From Calditrichia bacterium (GTDB lineage Bacteria; Calditrichota; Calditrichia; RBG-13-44-9; J075): a stretch of 64,000 nt of DNA. The notes under the pieces were generated by a model that was not told the origin of the DNA, did not search any database, and worked only from the letters and a program-made list of their open reading frames with translations. This document shows positions 26,093 through 33,859 of the stretch, in pieces (within the stretch, counting starts at the first letter, position 1; every line of letters begins with the position of its first letter). Both the position numbers and the translations under genes were made by a program. The stretch lies in NCBI GenBank assembly GCA_020635015.1, contig JACKAP010000001.1, positions 186,001-250,000 of the forward strand. The letters run 5' to 3'.

Positions 26093-26353
26093 GAAGCTGG
26101 ACCGGGTTACCACCCTGTTGGGGCCCGGGGGAATTCAATCAACTTGGCGTCTGCGTGAAGACAAAAACTTCCAAAAAACGGCCGATGCGCCTTCGGATGG
26201 CGGCGTTGCTGGTGATTGCCCGCCTGAGCTGGGGGGAATTTTTAAGTCCGCTGCACTGGCAGAACAACGTCGTCAAATTTTTTCCTCCGCCCCGCCGCAG
26301 CATCTACAAGCAGGCGCTGTTCAGCTATTTTTTTCGCTTCCGCAATTAAGCGC

Positions 26354-27175
26354 TTATGGTTCCGGTTGCGCTTCCGGTTCAACCGGACGGATCTCGATAT
26401 TCTCATTGAAGGAAAAATCTTTCAGGAAAATGACGTAGGAGCCGGATACGATCTGTTCGCTTTCCCCTTCCCGCTGCTGGGCGACAATATCGAAACGCAG
26501 CGGCAGGAACCGCTCCTCGCGTTTCTGATATTCGATTCCGATCGCCAGGCCGCTGAGCACCTTATCGCCGGCATACCCCTGCTTTTGCCATCCGAAGCAG
26601 AGCCATTTTCCGGCGACCTCATCATACATGATACGGTTAAGGATCTTTTGTTCGCCGAGGGTCCAGACAGTGCGGAAGATCTGCCCGGCCCGGGTGAGGG
26701 AATGTTTTACTTTGACGACCTCATTATTCTCATCAAAGGTATAGCTGACGCCCACGGTATCGGCGGAGAACTTTGCCGCGGCATCATCCGGAATCCCGGC
26801 GAGGGGGGACATGATGACGTAGCGCTGCACATCCAGAAAAATCTTATCGAACAAATTTTTCAACACCTGAGCCCGGGTCAGGGTCTCGCGGCGGAGTGAG
26901 TCGCTTAGCTGGGGAACGCTTTCCAGCACATAGGCAGTGCCCATCGGGGTCCAGACAAACTTGATGGGGTAATAGTGGGTGCTGTCGCCATACTGGCGGA
27001 TGAAATCGATGTAGCGGTCGGAGGTGATCATACAGGTAAAATTTTTCACTTCCGGGGTGATGATCTTGTAGTAAAACGAGTCCGCATTTGTTTTAAACGA
27101 TTTCAAATCTTCCTGGGCATATACGGAAATGCCGCTTCCCAGTATCGCCAGGAAAATCATAAACCATCTTTGCAT
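26354..27175 (-). CDS. Secreted protein of unknown function
   Basis: 273 residues with a signal peptide (MQRWFMIFLAILGSGISVYA) and a mature region of alternating strands rich in aromatics. Nothing in it was recognised with certainty. The ordering of strands and length loosely recall LolA-like lipid/lipoprotein carriers, but no motif confirms that. AAAGGA precedes the ATG. The C-terminus is a Pro/Glu-rich tail (VEPEAQPEP). It is a single gene; the upstream gap holds a heptamer hairpin. Confidence 0.75.
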   Translation of the reverse strand: MQRWFMIFLAILGSGISVYAQEDLKSFKTNADSFYYKIITPEVKNFTCMITSDRYIDFIRQYGDSTHYYPIKFVWTPMGTAYVLESVPQLSDSLRRETLTRAQVLKNLFDKIFLDVQRYVIMSPLAGIPDDAAAKFSADTVGVSYTFDENNEVVKVKHSLTRAGQIFRTVWTLGEQKILNRIMYDEVAGKWLCFGWQKQGYAGDKVLSGLAIGIEYQKREERFLPLRFDIVAQQREGESEQIVSGSYVIFLKDFSFNENIEIRPVEPEAQPEP

Positions 27176-27210
27176 GGAGTTATCCTTTATAACAGGTCGT
27201 TAAAGTGATA

Positions 27211-27307
27211 GATACTGGATGCTGGATACTGGATAAAAGAATGTTTTGAAAAAATTGTTTGATCAGATGAAAAGTATCATTTCGTTCCAGCATCCAGCAT
27301 CCAGCAT
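27211..27307. repeat. Heptamer inverted element (TACTGGA... / CCAGCAT...)
   Basis: Left arm GATACTG GATGCTG GATACTG GATAAAA, an AT-rich spacer with TTGTTTGATCAGATGAAAAG, and right arm CCAGCAT CCAGCAT CCAGCAT. The spacer is clearly similar to that at 36115-36160 (GTGCTTGATCAGGCGAATAA), where the right arm has expanded to 21 copies. Confidence 0.88.
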
Positions 27308-27368
27308 TGGCGCAACAATTTAAGGAATTGATTTTGTAAAAAAAGGACTTTATGCAATTGGGCGGGAA

Positions 27369-28184
27369 TTACATGGTGGATTGCAACTGGTCCAGCACTT
27401 CCTGGGTGAGGTCGAATTTGTACATTTGCCGGATGACCTTATACTTCTGGAAAATATCATCGACATAGTCGATGGTCTCCTCATATCCGTAGAAGTAGCC
27501 GTAGGTGGGCACGCCCTGCGCCCATACTTCCAGGTGCAGCTTCCAATCGGCGTCGGTCAGTAATTTCAGGCATTCCCGCACCGCTTCCCAACTATTGGGA
27601 TCGAGTTTTTTGAAGCGGGCGATGTCCTGGGCGTCAAACACCCGGGCCGGGCCGCCGTTATAGGCTGCCAGGGCCAGCTTTAAGCGGTTGACCGGATCGG
27701 CATTGGGGAAATACTGCAGCTGCTTGTAAAGGTGGTAGATACCGGCGGTGATGTTTTCTTCCGGATCTTTGGTGATGTAGGCGATGTCGAGCTCCCGGGT
27801 GATCTCCCGGGCGGTGCCGGGCATGATCTGCATCAGCCCCATGGCGCCGACATGGCTGCGGGCGTTTTCCCGGAAGTGGGATTCTTTCAGGATCAGCGAG
27901 ATAATCAGCCGCCAATCCATGTTATAGCGCTTGGAGTACTTGCGAATAATCGGGAAATATTTGTTGATCTGTTCGGAGAAATTGCGCGGCAGTTGCCGGC
28001 GGCGGAACTCCTGAAGCGCCTGCTCCCGGCGCATCTTCGCCTCGATCTGCTCCTGGACCATATCCACCAGGGTATCCTGTCCGGCGGTCAGAGAGCTGGG
28101 GGGGACGGTGCTGGTCTGGCAAGCCGGAAAAAGCAGCAGTGTCCCCAGGAGCAAGCTCCCGAGATGTATGAAAATCCGTTTCAT
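27369..28184 (-). CDS. Lytic transglycosylase (SLT domain) lipoprotein
   Basis: 271 residues with a lipoprotein-type signal (LLLFPACQ, Cys about 22), so probably anchored to a membrane. The SLT domain (about 90-200) has the catalytic Glu in LILKESHFRENARS, followed by GAMGLMQIMPGTAREI and ALAAYNGGPARV, standard for Slt/MltC/MltE-like enzymes that cleave peptidoglycan to anhydro products. The C-terminal region (EETIDYVDDIFQKY) is typical. The DUF350 gene stops 7 bp upstream, suggesting coupling. Confidence 0.93.
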   Translation of the reverse strand: MKRIFIHLGSLLLGTLLLFPACQTSTVPPSSLTAGQDTLVDMVQEQIEAKMRREQALQEFRRRQLPRNFSEQINKYFPIIRKYSKRYNMDWRLIISLILKESHFRENARSHVGAMGLMQIMPGTAREITRELDIAYITKDPEENITAGIYHLYKQLQYFPNADPVNRLKLALAAYNGGPARVFDAQDIARFKKLDPNSWEAVRECLKLLTDADWKLHLEVWAQGVPTYGYFYGYEETIDYVDDIFQKYKVIRQMYKFDLTQEVLDQLQSTM

Positions 28185-28191
28185 GATATCG

Positions 28192-28428
28192 TTAGTTCAA
28201 ACTCATCCCGATAATTAATCCTACAATTAACCCGATCATTATGAATATCCCACAAACGACCACGCCGACCGCGAGGTTCCCTTTTTCCAATTCCGTGGGA
28301 ATGTGGAAGTGGGTCACTTTGCTGAACAGCTTATACGTCACGATCGCTGCAAAGATACCCAAAATAACCCCGCCAATCGCATACATGGTGTTGAAAAACA
28401 ACGGCGCCTCATACCAATGACTATACAT
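28192..28428 (-). CDS. DUF350 small membrane protein
   Basis: 78 residues with two membrane helices (about 10-32 and about 50-75) and the ELEKGNLAVGVVVCGIFI stretch that marks DUF350 proteins. Larger relatives carry several repeats; this has a single unit. AAAGGGA precedes the start. It is directly upstream of the lytic transglycosylase (7 bp). In other bacteria DUF350 proteins sit in stress- or membrane-related operons; its role is unknown. Confidence 0.78.
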   Translation of the reverse strand: MYSHWYEAPLFFNTMYAIGGVILGIFAAIVTYKLFSKVTHFHIPTELEKGNLAVGVVVCGIFIMIGLIVGLIIGMSLN

Positions 28429-28798
28429 CGATGCGTCCCTTTCCTCAGTATGTTAAATAACCGGCCATAGATATTTTCGAAGCAAGATCTATCCACTGAA
28501 CGGATAACGGCCACCGCTGTTATTTCCACAACCTGGCGTCGATGAACGGGCTAATATTGATACAGATCATGATGACAAATTCTCTCACTTTTTCCGGTCT
28601 CAAAGACTCAGCGTACCACCATTCAAGTAAAACCAAAAATCCATTCCGTTCGTGCAAAATCTCACTTTTCGGCAGAAGTTTAAGAAATTTGCGCGTAACG
28701 AGTCAATTCATTTTTGTTTTTCAAACCTGCTGCTATATCAGCTTGCGAGGATTAATCCTCTGTTTATCCATACTTTAGAATCCATCCTCCCCGTCATT
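28429..28798. other. 370-bp gap with no recognised feature
   Basis: I see no gene, repeat-family member or clear hairpin in this AT-rich stretch between the DUF350 gene and the DUF2851 gene. It is the only gap of this size in the window without repeats. Both neighbours run leftward on the minus strand, so it includes the promoter of the DUF350-transglycosylase pair. Confidence 0.6.
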
Positions 28799-30130
28799 TT
28801 ATAGCGGCAGCGTCAGGGAGTTTCCGGACTGGACCGCCAGCGCTTCCAGGAGCCCTTGCTGGTAGAAGGCGCTGCGCTGCAGGGAGCGGCGTAATGCGGC
28901 ATCGTCAACCCGGCGGATCTGGTCCTGCAGCAACCGGGCATCTTCCGTCGCCGGGAAATTCTCGTAGCATCCTGCCAGGTAATCCCGGAAGCCGCGGTTC
29001 CCGCTCCGTTCCGCCCAGAGGCTCAATACCGGCAGAAGGGCATTGAGGAAAAACTGCCGGGCGCGCGATTGCCCGACAATCACCCCCGGGAGTTGCCGGA
29101 TCCCCGGAGATTCCCGGAGGGCCGCCTCCAGACGCGAATCCAGCGGCAGCATCAGGCATGCGCCCCACTCTGCCAGCATCCGGGGGTAGGGCAAACGCTG
29201 AACCGCGATGTCCAGCAGGCGCTGAAATAATCCCCCGGCCTGATAGCGGTACAGCAATTGCGCCAGCGCCGCCAGGCGCAGATACGGATTATTCCAGGGA
29301 CGCACCCCCTTGAAGCGCCAGTCGGTCAGCGCCAGCACCGGAAAGTCGCCGCGCTGCTGGAGCAGCGCATGCCATTCCGCCTGTTGCCGGCGAAGCCAGC
29401 TCTGGTTCCGCGACCGCTGGAGCGGTTGCCGGCCCAGCAATCCTCCCCGCAGCCCCCAGTAGAGCCAGAAGGTCAGCGGCGATTGCTGGCGCAGCGGAAT
29501 CTCTGTCGTCAGCCGCGAGGGAGGGCATTTCCAGAGCAACTGACGAAAGGGAAAACGGTTCCGGGCATAGCCAAGGGTTTCCGCCAGGGCAATCAGCAGC
29601 ACATCGGCCGGTGAAAATTGCTCGCACCAATAACGGTAGCGGTCGACTTTACGCTGGAAGCGCTGCTGGGCGAGGTCCGCCAGCACAGCCGGGATCAACT
29701 GCCCTGTGGGATAGTTCAATCCGGCTGCCGGAGCCGCTTCATTTTCCAGAGCTTCCATCCGGCAGCGCCATTCCGCCTCCGGCAGTGCCAGATGCCGGCG
29801 CAGCACCAGATGCGGGAACCGGCCGCGCAGGGCCGGCGCAATCCCCCCGGCATCGTCCCAGATGATATGCAGGCGCACATTTCCATAACGGGCGTCCCGG
29901 TCATGCCCGTGGCGGTACCAGTCTTCGGCGGAAAGATGAAACTCCACATCGCCGCAGTAACGCATCCCGGCGATGGCCAGCTCCGCCTGCAGAAAATCCG
30001 GCCCGTCGGAACCGTTCTGCCGGCCGGGATCGATCACCGTTACCTCCTGAAGATCAACCGTTTGCAAGGGACTTTTTAACAATCCCGGCTGCAGATAAGT
30101 CCAATAAAGCCAATATTCGGGAAATTTCAT
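28799..30130 (-). CDS. DUF2851 family protein
   Basis: 443 residues. The N-terminal part matches the DUF2851 pattern: an F..YLWTY-like opening, then NGSDGPDFLQAELAI, GDVEFHLSAEDWYRHGH and YGNVRLHIIW. This arrangement (D-x..E-x-H, then H) resembles a PD-(D/E)XK nuclease core, but the function of the family is not established as far as I know. The C-terminal half is Arg/Leu-rich and helical. DUF2851 is mostly found in Bacteroidota/FCB genomes. SD is weak. The divergent region toward the XRE gene is filled by heptamers. Confidence 0.82.
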   Translation of the reverse strand: MKFPEYWLYWTYLQPGLLKSPLQTVDLQEVTVIDPGRQNGSDGPDFLQAELAIAGMRYCGDVEFHLSAEDWYRHGHDRDARYGNVRLHIIWDDAGGIAPALRGRFPHLVLRRHLALPEAEWRCRMEALENEAAPAAGLNYPTGQLIPAVLADLAQQRFQRKVDRYRYWCEQFSPADVLLIALAETLGYARNRFPFRQLLWKCPPSRLTTEIPLRQQSPLTFWLYWGLRGGLLGRQPLQRSRNQSWLRRQQAEWHALLQQRGDFPVLALTDWRFKGVRPWNNPYLRLAALAQLLYRYQAGGLFQRLLDIAVQRLPYPRMLAEWGACLMLPLDSRLEAALRESPGIRQLPGVIVGQSRARQFFLNALLPVLSLWAERSGNRGFRDYLAGCYENFPATEDARLLQDQIRRVDDAALRRSLQRSAFYQQGLLEALAVQSGNSLTLPL

Positions 30131-30225
30131 TTTTTACTTGATTCCGCGCTTTGATTTGCTGTTATTGCGATTGTAATATAATATATGTAATATTTGGGTG
30201 CAAGAATTTTTATATTTGCTTGTTT

Positions 30226-30340
30226 GCATGGGGCATGGGGCATGGGGCATGGGGCATGGGGCATGGGGCATGGGGCATTACGGTGCGGGTGTCGGAACAT
30301 GCGCTTGCACATTACGGCGCCATGCGCCATGCCCCATGCG
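30226..30340. repeat. Heptamer array GCATGGG with complementary arm
   Basis: 7.6 perfect copies of GCATGGG (30226-30278), about 40 bp, then GCCATGC GCCATGC CCCATGC (30319-30339), complementary to the array. It lies in the divergent interval between the DUF2851 gene and the XRE regulator, so it could influence both promoters. Confidence 0.9.
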
Positions 30341-30402
30341 AATATATTCCGTGTGGCACAATACCCAATATGAACTGTATTTAAAAGGAATCATTGTTTG
30401 CT

Positions 30403-30765
30403 ATGGGGGTTGACAGAATTGCGGTGGGTGAGCGCATTCGCCAGATTATGCGGCGGATACAGATTAATCAGCAGGAACTGGCCGGGCTGATCGGGGTCAG
30501 CCAGCCGGCGATTTCGCTTTATTTACAAGGGCGCCTGCCTCCTCCGGAGGTGTTGCTGCAAATCGCCCGCCTGGGCAATACCTCTATCGAGTGGCTCCTT
30601 ACCGGCGGAGGCAGTGGCCCCGCACCAGCAGGGAGCGTGGTACGGGAGAGCAGTGCGGAGTACAGCAGCCAACACCCGCTTTTCCGGCTCTGGAATCGCC
30701 TCCCGGTGCCGGTGCAGGCCCACCTGCTGGGCCTGATCCGGGAGATCGTGGAAAAAGAGCAGTGA
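30403..30765 (+). CDS. XRE-family helix-turn-helix regulator
   Basis: 120 residues. An N-terminal lambda-repressor-type HTH (about 5-65) has INQQELAGLIGVSQPAISLY as the helix-turn-helix. After IEWLLTG comes a short linker and a C-terminal helix (HLLGLIREIVEKEQ). The ATG at 30403 is used; a TTG at 30394 lies closer to AAAAGGA and would add three residues. No effector domain is present. It faces a heptamer-filled divergent region and a family C repeat follows it. Confidence 0.85.
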   Translation: MGVDRIAVGERIRQIMRRIQINQQELAGLIGVSQPAISLYLQGRLPPPEVLLQIARLGNTSIEWLLTGGGSGPAPAGSVVRESSAEYSSQHPLFRLWNRLPVPVQAHLLGLIREIVEKEQ

Positions 30766-30769
30766 GGCG

Positions 30770-31046
30770 AGTGCGGAATGCGGATTTCGGAATGCGGAAT
30801 ATTTTTTGCCACAAATTTACGCGAATGAACCCGGATAAATATGGGAGTACGATCGCGAATGACGCCAAAAGCCCTATGCCAGTGCAGCCTATAACCGCCG
30901 AAGGCACAACGACGTCCGAGGGCCAATGACGGCGCAGCCCAATGACCGCCGAAGGCGCAATGACGCGCGCAGCGCCGCTGCCCCTCCGGCTTACTCTCCC
31001 TCAGCGCTCCGCCCTCCGCCCTCAGCTCTCCGCCCTTTGCCCTCAG
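30770..31046. repeat. Family C element, copy C3
   Basis: Heptamers GAGTGCG GAATGCG GATTTCG GAATGCG, then TTTGCCACAAATTTACGCG, then mini-hairpin units: CCGCCGAAGGC, CGGCGCAGCC, CCGCCGAAGGCG and CGCGCGCAGCGC, spaced by AATGAC. It ends in degenerate CTCCGCCCT/CAGCTCTCCGCCC heptamer words at the Kbl-like gene stop. The stem changes between units preserve pairing while the GAA/GCA loop stays. Confidence 0.85.
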
Positions 31047-31047
31047 C

Positions 31048-32271
31048 TCATTTCGCTTCCCCCAGTACTTCCAGCACATATTCAATATCCTGCGCAGTAT
31101 GGGCGGCGTTGATCTGGAAGCGCATGGTCTCGTCGCCTTTCGGTACCACCGGGAAGGTTAAACCGACCACCAGGATCCCTTTTTCATAGAGTCGCTGCAC
31201 CATCCGGTGGGTTTTGGCGGTGTCGCGCACCAGCACCGGCACCACCGGATGGGGGCCGGGAATCGATTCCATGCCCAACGCCGCTACCCCGTCGCGGAAC
31301 TGCTGGGTGCGGGCTTTCAGATCGCTCAGGCGCTGCCGGCCCTCGGAGCTGTCGGCAATGTCGATCGCCTTGATGGCCGCGGCGCAGTCGGCCACGCTCA
31401 ATGGGTTGGTGTAGATGTAGGTATCCGCCTTCTGACGCACCGCCTCGATCAATTCCACGCTGCCGGCAATAAAGCCTCCGTTCACTCCAAATGCCTTGCC
31501 GAAGGTGCCGACAATGACATCCGGCTCGGCGGCGGTAAATTCCGGGGTGCCCCGCCCGGTCGCGCCGTAAGCCCCGATGCCGTGCGAGTCGTCTACCACC
31601 GTGATAATCCCGTCGTGCACCTGCCCCCGCCGGGGAGCGCACAGCCGCTCGATCTGATCGATCGGGGCATAATCGCCGCGCATGCTGAAGATTCCGTCGA
31701 AGATCACCACGACTCGCTCGGCAGATGCCGGAATTTCCCCGAGATGCTGTGCCAATTCTTCCATCTTATTGTGTTTGTAGATCGCCTTGTTTTCCCGGGC
31801 AACGCTGGAGATGCGCATGGCCCGGATGATGCAGTTGTGATTCAGCTCATCGCCGATCCAATAGGTGCGGGGGGTGTTGATGGTCAGGGCCAGGGCCAGG
31901 TTGGCGGTATAAGCGGAGTTGAAGATCTTGGCCGCCGGCTTGTTGACGAAGCGGGCGATCCGCGCCTCCAGGTCGACATGATAATGATAGGTGCCGTCGA
32001 TAAAGCGCACCGCCCCCGGGCCGACCCCAAATCGGTGAGTGGCCTCATCCGCCGCTGCGATCAAGGCCGGATGGTTGGACAGCGACAAATAGCTGTTGGA
32101 GTTCATGCGGATGAATTCCTGATCAGATCCTTGCAATTTGTAGCGCGGACCCCGCCCATCCCGCGGCGCAATATAATCGACAATAATCCGTTCCGGCGAC
32201 TTGGCGCGCCCTTCCGCCTTCAGCGCGGCAACTTCCTGAACCAAAGCCTGATTGAGTTTTTCCAGTGACAT
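31048..32271 (-). CDS. PLP-dependent glycine C-acetyltransferase-like enzyme (Kbl/BioF family)
   Basis: 407 residues of the alpha-oxoamine synthase family, which condenses an acyl-CoA with an amino acid (Kbl, BioF, Spt, HemA). The PLP lysine is in GTFGKAFGVNGG; VDDSHGIGAYG gives the cofactor Asp and His, and DELNHNCIIRA is typical. Ligand specificity is not readable. The ACP- and CoA-linked members with a VDYIAPRDGRGP N-terminus are often annotated as glycine C-acetyltransferase. GGAGGAATC precedes ATG. The neighbours give no pathway. Confidence 0.85.
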   Translation of the reverse strand: MSLEKLNQALVQEVAALKAEGRAKSPERIIVDYIAPRDGRGPRYKLQGSDQEFIRMNSNSYLSLSNHPALIAAADEATHRFGVGPGAVRFIDGTYHYHVDLEARIARFVNKPAAKIFNSAYTANLALALTINTPRTYWIGDELNHNCIIRAMRISSVARENKAIYKHNKMEELAQHLGEIPASAERVVVIFDGIFSMRGDYAPIDQIERLCAPRRGQVHDGIITVVDDSHGIGAYGATGRGTPEFTAAEPDVIVGTFGKAFGVNGGFIAGSVELIEAVRQKADTYIYTNPLSVADCAAAIKAIDIADSSEGRQRLSDLKARTQQFRDGVAALGMESIPGPHPVVPVLVRDTAKTHRMVQRLYEKGILVVGLTFPVVPKGDETMRFQINAAHTAQDIEYVLEVLGEAK

Positions 32272-32335
32272 GATTCCTCCGGGATGCGGTTTTTAAAATG
32301 AGGTATTTTTTGATGGCTTTAAATTCTCAGAACGA

Positions 32336-32612
32336 TTTCATGAGACTGGATGCTGGTAATAAAGGATAAAGGATAAAGGGTAAAAATACTTGACATCACA
32401 GTTAGTTTAAATACTTTCCAGCATCCAGCATCCAGCATCCAGCATCCAGCATCCAGCATCCAGCATCCAGCATCCAGCATCCAGCATCCAGCATCCAGCA
32501 TCCAGCATCCAGCATCCAGCATCCAGCATCCAGCATCCAGCATCCAGCATCCAGCATCCAGCATCCAGCATCCAGCATCCAGCATCCAGCATCCAGCATC
32601 CAGCATCCAGCA
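32336..32612. repeat. Perfect 28-copy heptamer array CCAGCAT
   Basis: The tract 32418-32612 is 195 bp of uninterrupted CCAGCAT (27.9 copies, no mismatch seen). To its left lie GGATGCTGG, then GGATAAA GGATAAA GGGTAAA and an AT-rich spacer with AAAAATACTTGACATCACAG. Because 7 is not a multiple of 3 and the unit has no stop in any frame, both strands are open in all frames. It lies between the Kbl-like gene and the TM-Macro gene, which are divergent. Confidence 0.95.
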
Positions 32613-32737
32613 AATATCTTAACCAAATCCCCCTGCATACGCAACTGCGATCTAAAAATCCCCTCGCCCGGCCATCGAAAAATTGAGTTGCCCGGGACCG
32701 GTGGAGGCTTTACCTTGCATCGCTGTTCTGTCAACTG

Positions 32738-32843
32738 ATTTTTTACCGTCGGCAGTAGCAGTGGCAATAGCAGTCAACTTCCTGCCACTGCTACTGCCAC
32801 TGCTACTGCCAACTGATAACTGATAACTGCCAACTGACCACTG
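32738..32843. repeat. Hexamer hairpin and ACTGATA heptamers before the TM-Macro gene
   Basis: GGCAGTAGCAGTGGCAATAG (32751-32770) and the complementary TGCCACTGCTACTGCC repeats (32783-32810) form a hairpin of 6-bp units. These are followed by degenerate heptamers AACTGAT AACTGAT AACTGCC AACTGAC, which end three bases before the next start codon. There is no Shine-Dalgarno in this stretch. Confidence 0.8.
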
Positions 32844-32846
32844 CAA

Positions 32847-33710
32847 ATGAACAAACCCAGACTTCTCAACCGCCTTTTACTGGGCATCAAAAACTATCCC
32901 TGGAAATTCTTGATCGGGGTTTTCATCGCGTACAGCGTTATCTGGACGATCCTGGAACCGCTGCTGGCGTTTTTTCCCGACTTTCAGTCCGGCGGCATCT
33001 TCAAATATACCTTGATGGTGCTGCTCAGCATTGTGGTCGCCGCGTCGCGAATCATCCCGGAAACGGAAGTCTCCTTCCATCTTCCCGGCACCAATACCAA
33101 CATTCAGATATTTTTCGGCGATCTTTTTGCTCAGGAAGGGGATATCGCCATTGCTGCGAACGAATTTTTCGATAGCGACATGGAGGTGATCAAAGAGTTT
33201 TCCCTGCACGGCAAATTCATTCAGAAATATATGCCGGAACCGGAGGCTTTTACCCGCCAGGTGGATGAGAGCCTGGCGCGCAACAACATCCGCTCCCGCA
33301 AGGTTAAGCGCACCGACGTGCGCGGCAATCTCCTCTCCCGTAATCAGCGTTACGATATTGGCACCACCGCTATGATCAACCTGGAAGGCAAACGCTTCTT
33401 CTTTTTTGCGCTCACCCGCAATCCCAACGGCAAGGGCGGGGAAGCGAATGCCGCCGATCTGTGGCAGAGCTTAACCGGCCTGTGGCAGGAGATCCGCTAT
33501 CACCGCCAGAGCGCCCGGTTGAATATCCCACTGGTGGGTAGCGGGTATTCCGATATCGGCCTGGCCGACATGCAGTTAATTCACCTGATCATCGCCTCTA
33601 TCGCCGCCGCATCCCGCCAGGGCAGCTTTACCCAGGAAATTCGCCTCGTGTTGTGGCCGGATAAGATCAAGACCGTCAACCTGGAAAAAGTCGCCGATGC
33701 CTGGCGCTGA
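32847..33710 (+). CDS. TM-Macro protein (ThsA-macro/DUF6430-like), type II Thoeris effector type
   Basis: 287 residues. Two membrane helices (about 21-42 and 51-68) are followed by a soluble domain (about 84-285) that reads like the DUF6430/ThsA-macro family. Matching features are NIQIFFGDLFAQEGDIAIAA, the FDSD segment, FSLHGKFIQKYM, IGTTAMINLEGKRFFFFALT and IPLVGSGYSDIGL (the macro ligand loop). In type II Thoeris such TM-macro proteins bind a TIR-made ADP-ribose conjugate and damage the membrane. No TIR gene is in the window. The ATG has no SD and directly follows degenerate heptamers. Family assignment is from recalled motif pattern. Confidence 0.75.
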   Translation: MNKPRLLNRLLLGIKNYPWKFLIGVFIAYSVIWTILEPLLAFFPDFQSGGIFKYTLMVLLSIVVAASRIIPETEVSFHLPGTNTNIQIFFGDLFAQEGDIAIAANEFFDSDMEVIKEFSLHGKFIQKYMPEPEAFTRQVDESLARNNIRSRKVKRTDVRGNLLSRNQRYDIGTTAMINLEGKRFFFFALTRNPNGKGGEANAADLWQSLTGLWQEIRYHRQSARLNIPLVGSGYSDIGLADMQLIHLIIASIAAASRQGSFTQEIRLVLWPDKIKTVNLEKVADAWR

Positions 33711-33751
33711 GGATTGGTTAAAGAATAACTTGTCGAATATCAAACAGAATT

Positions 33752-33828
33752 GCCACAGAGACACAGAGCACACAGAGACTGGTTTTGTTTAATTTATAAC
33801 ATCTCAGTGATCTCTGTGTCTCTGTGGC
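33752..33828. repeat. Family B inverted-repeat element, copy B3
   Basis: 77 bp with ends GCCACAGAGACACAGAGC and CTCTGTGTCTCTGTGGC, nearly perfectly complementary. It lies between the convergent TM-Macro and antiporter genes and could act as a terminator-like hairpin. Confidence 0.88.
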
Positions 33829-33859
33829 GGAAGTTAACAAGTTAATTTTTAATCAATCC

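Noticed and set aside
26155..26349. Plus-strand frame of 64 residues starting with GTG, basic, ending FFRFRN
   Set aside because: No SD, no recognised family, and overlaps a gap with other doubtful frames. It might be a fragment, but the evidence is too thin.
30223..30340. Possible CRISPR or direct-repeat array at the GCATGGG tract
   Set aside because: Repeats are 7 bp and directly tandem, with no spacers and no cas genes, so it is a simple heptamer array.
32319..32767. Minus-strand reading frames encoding a MLDAGCW-repeat protein of about 120 residues
   Set aside because: They consist almost only of the CCAGCAT heptamer array, which is open in all frames; no SD, signal or unique domain supports translation.
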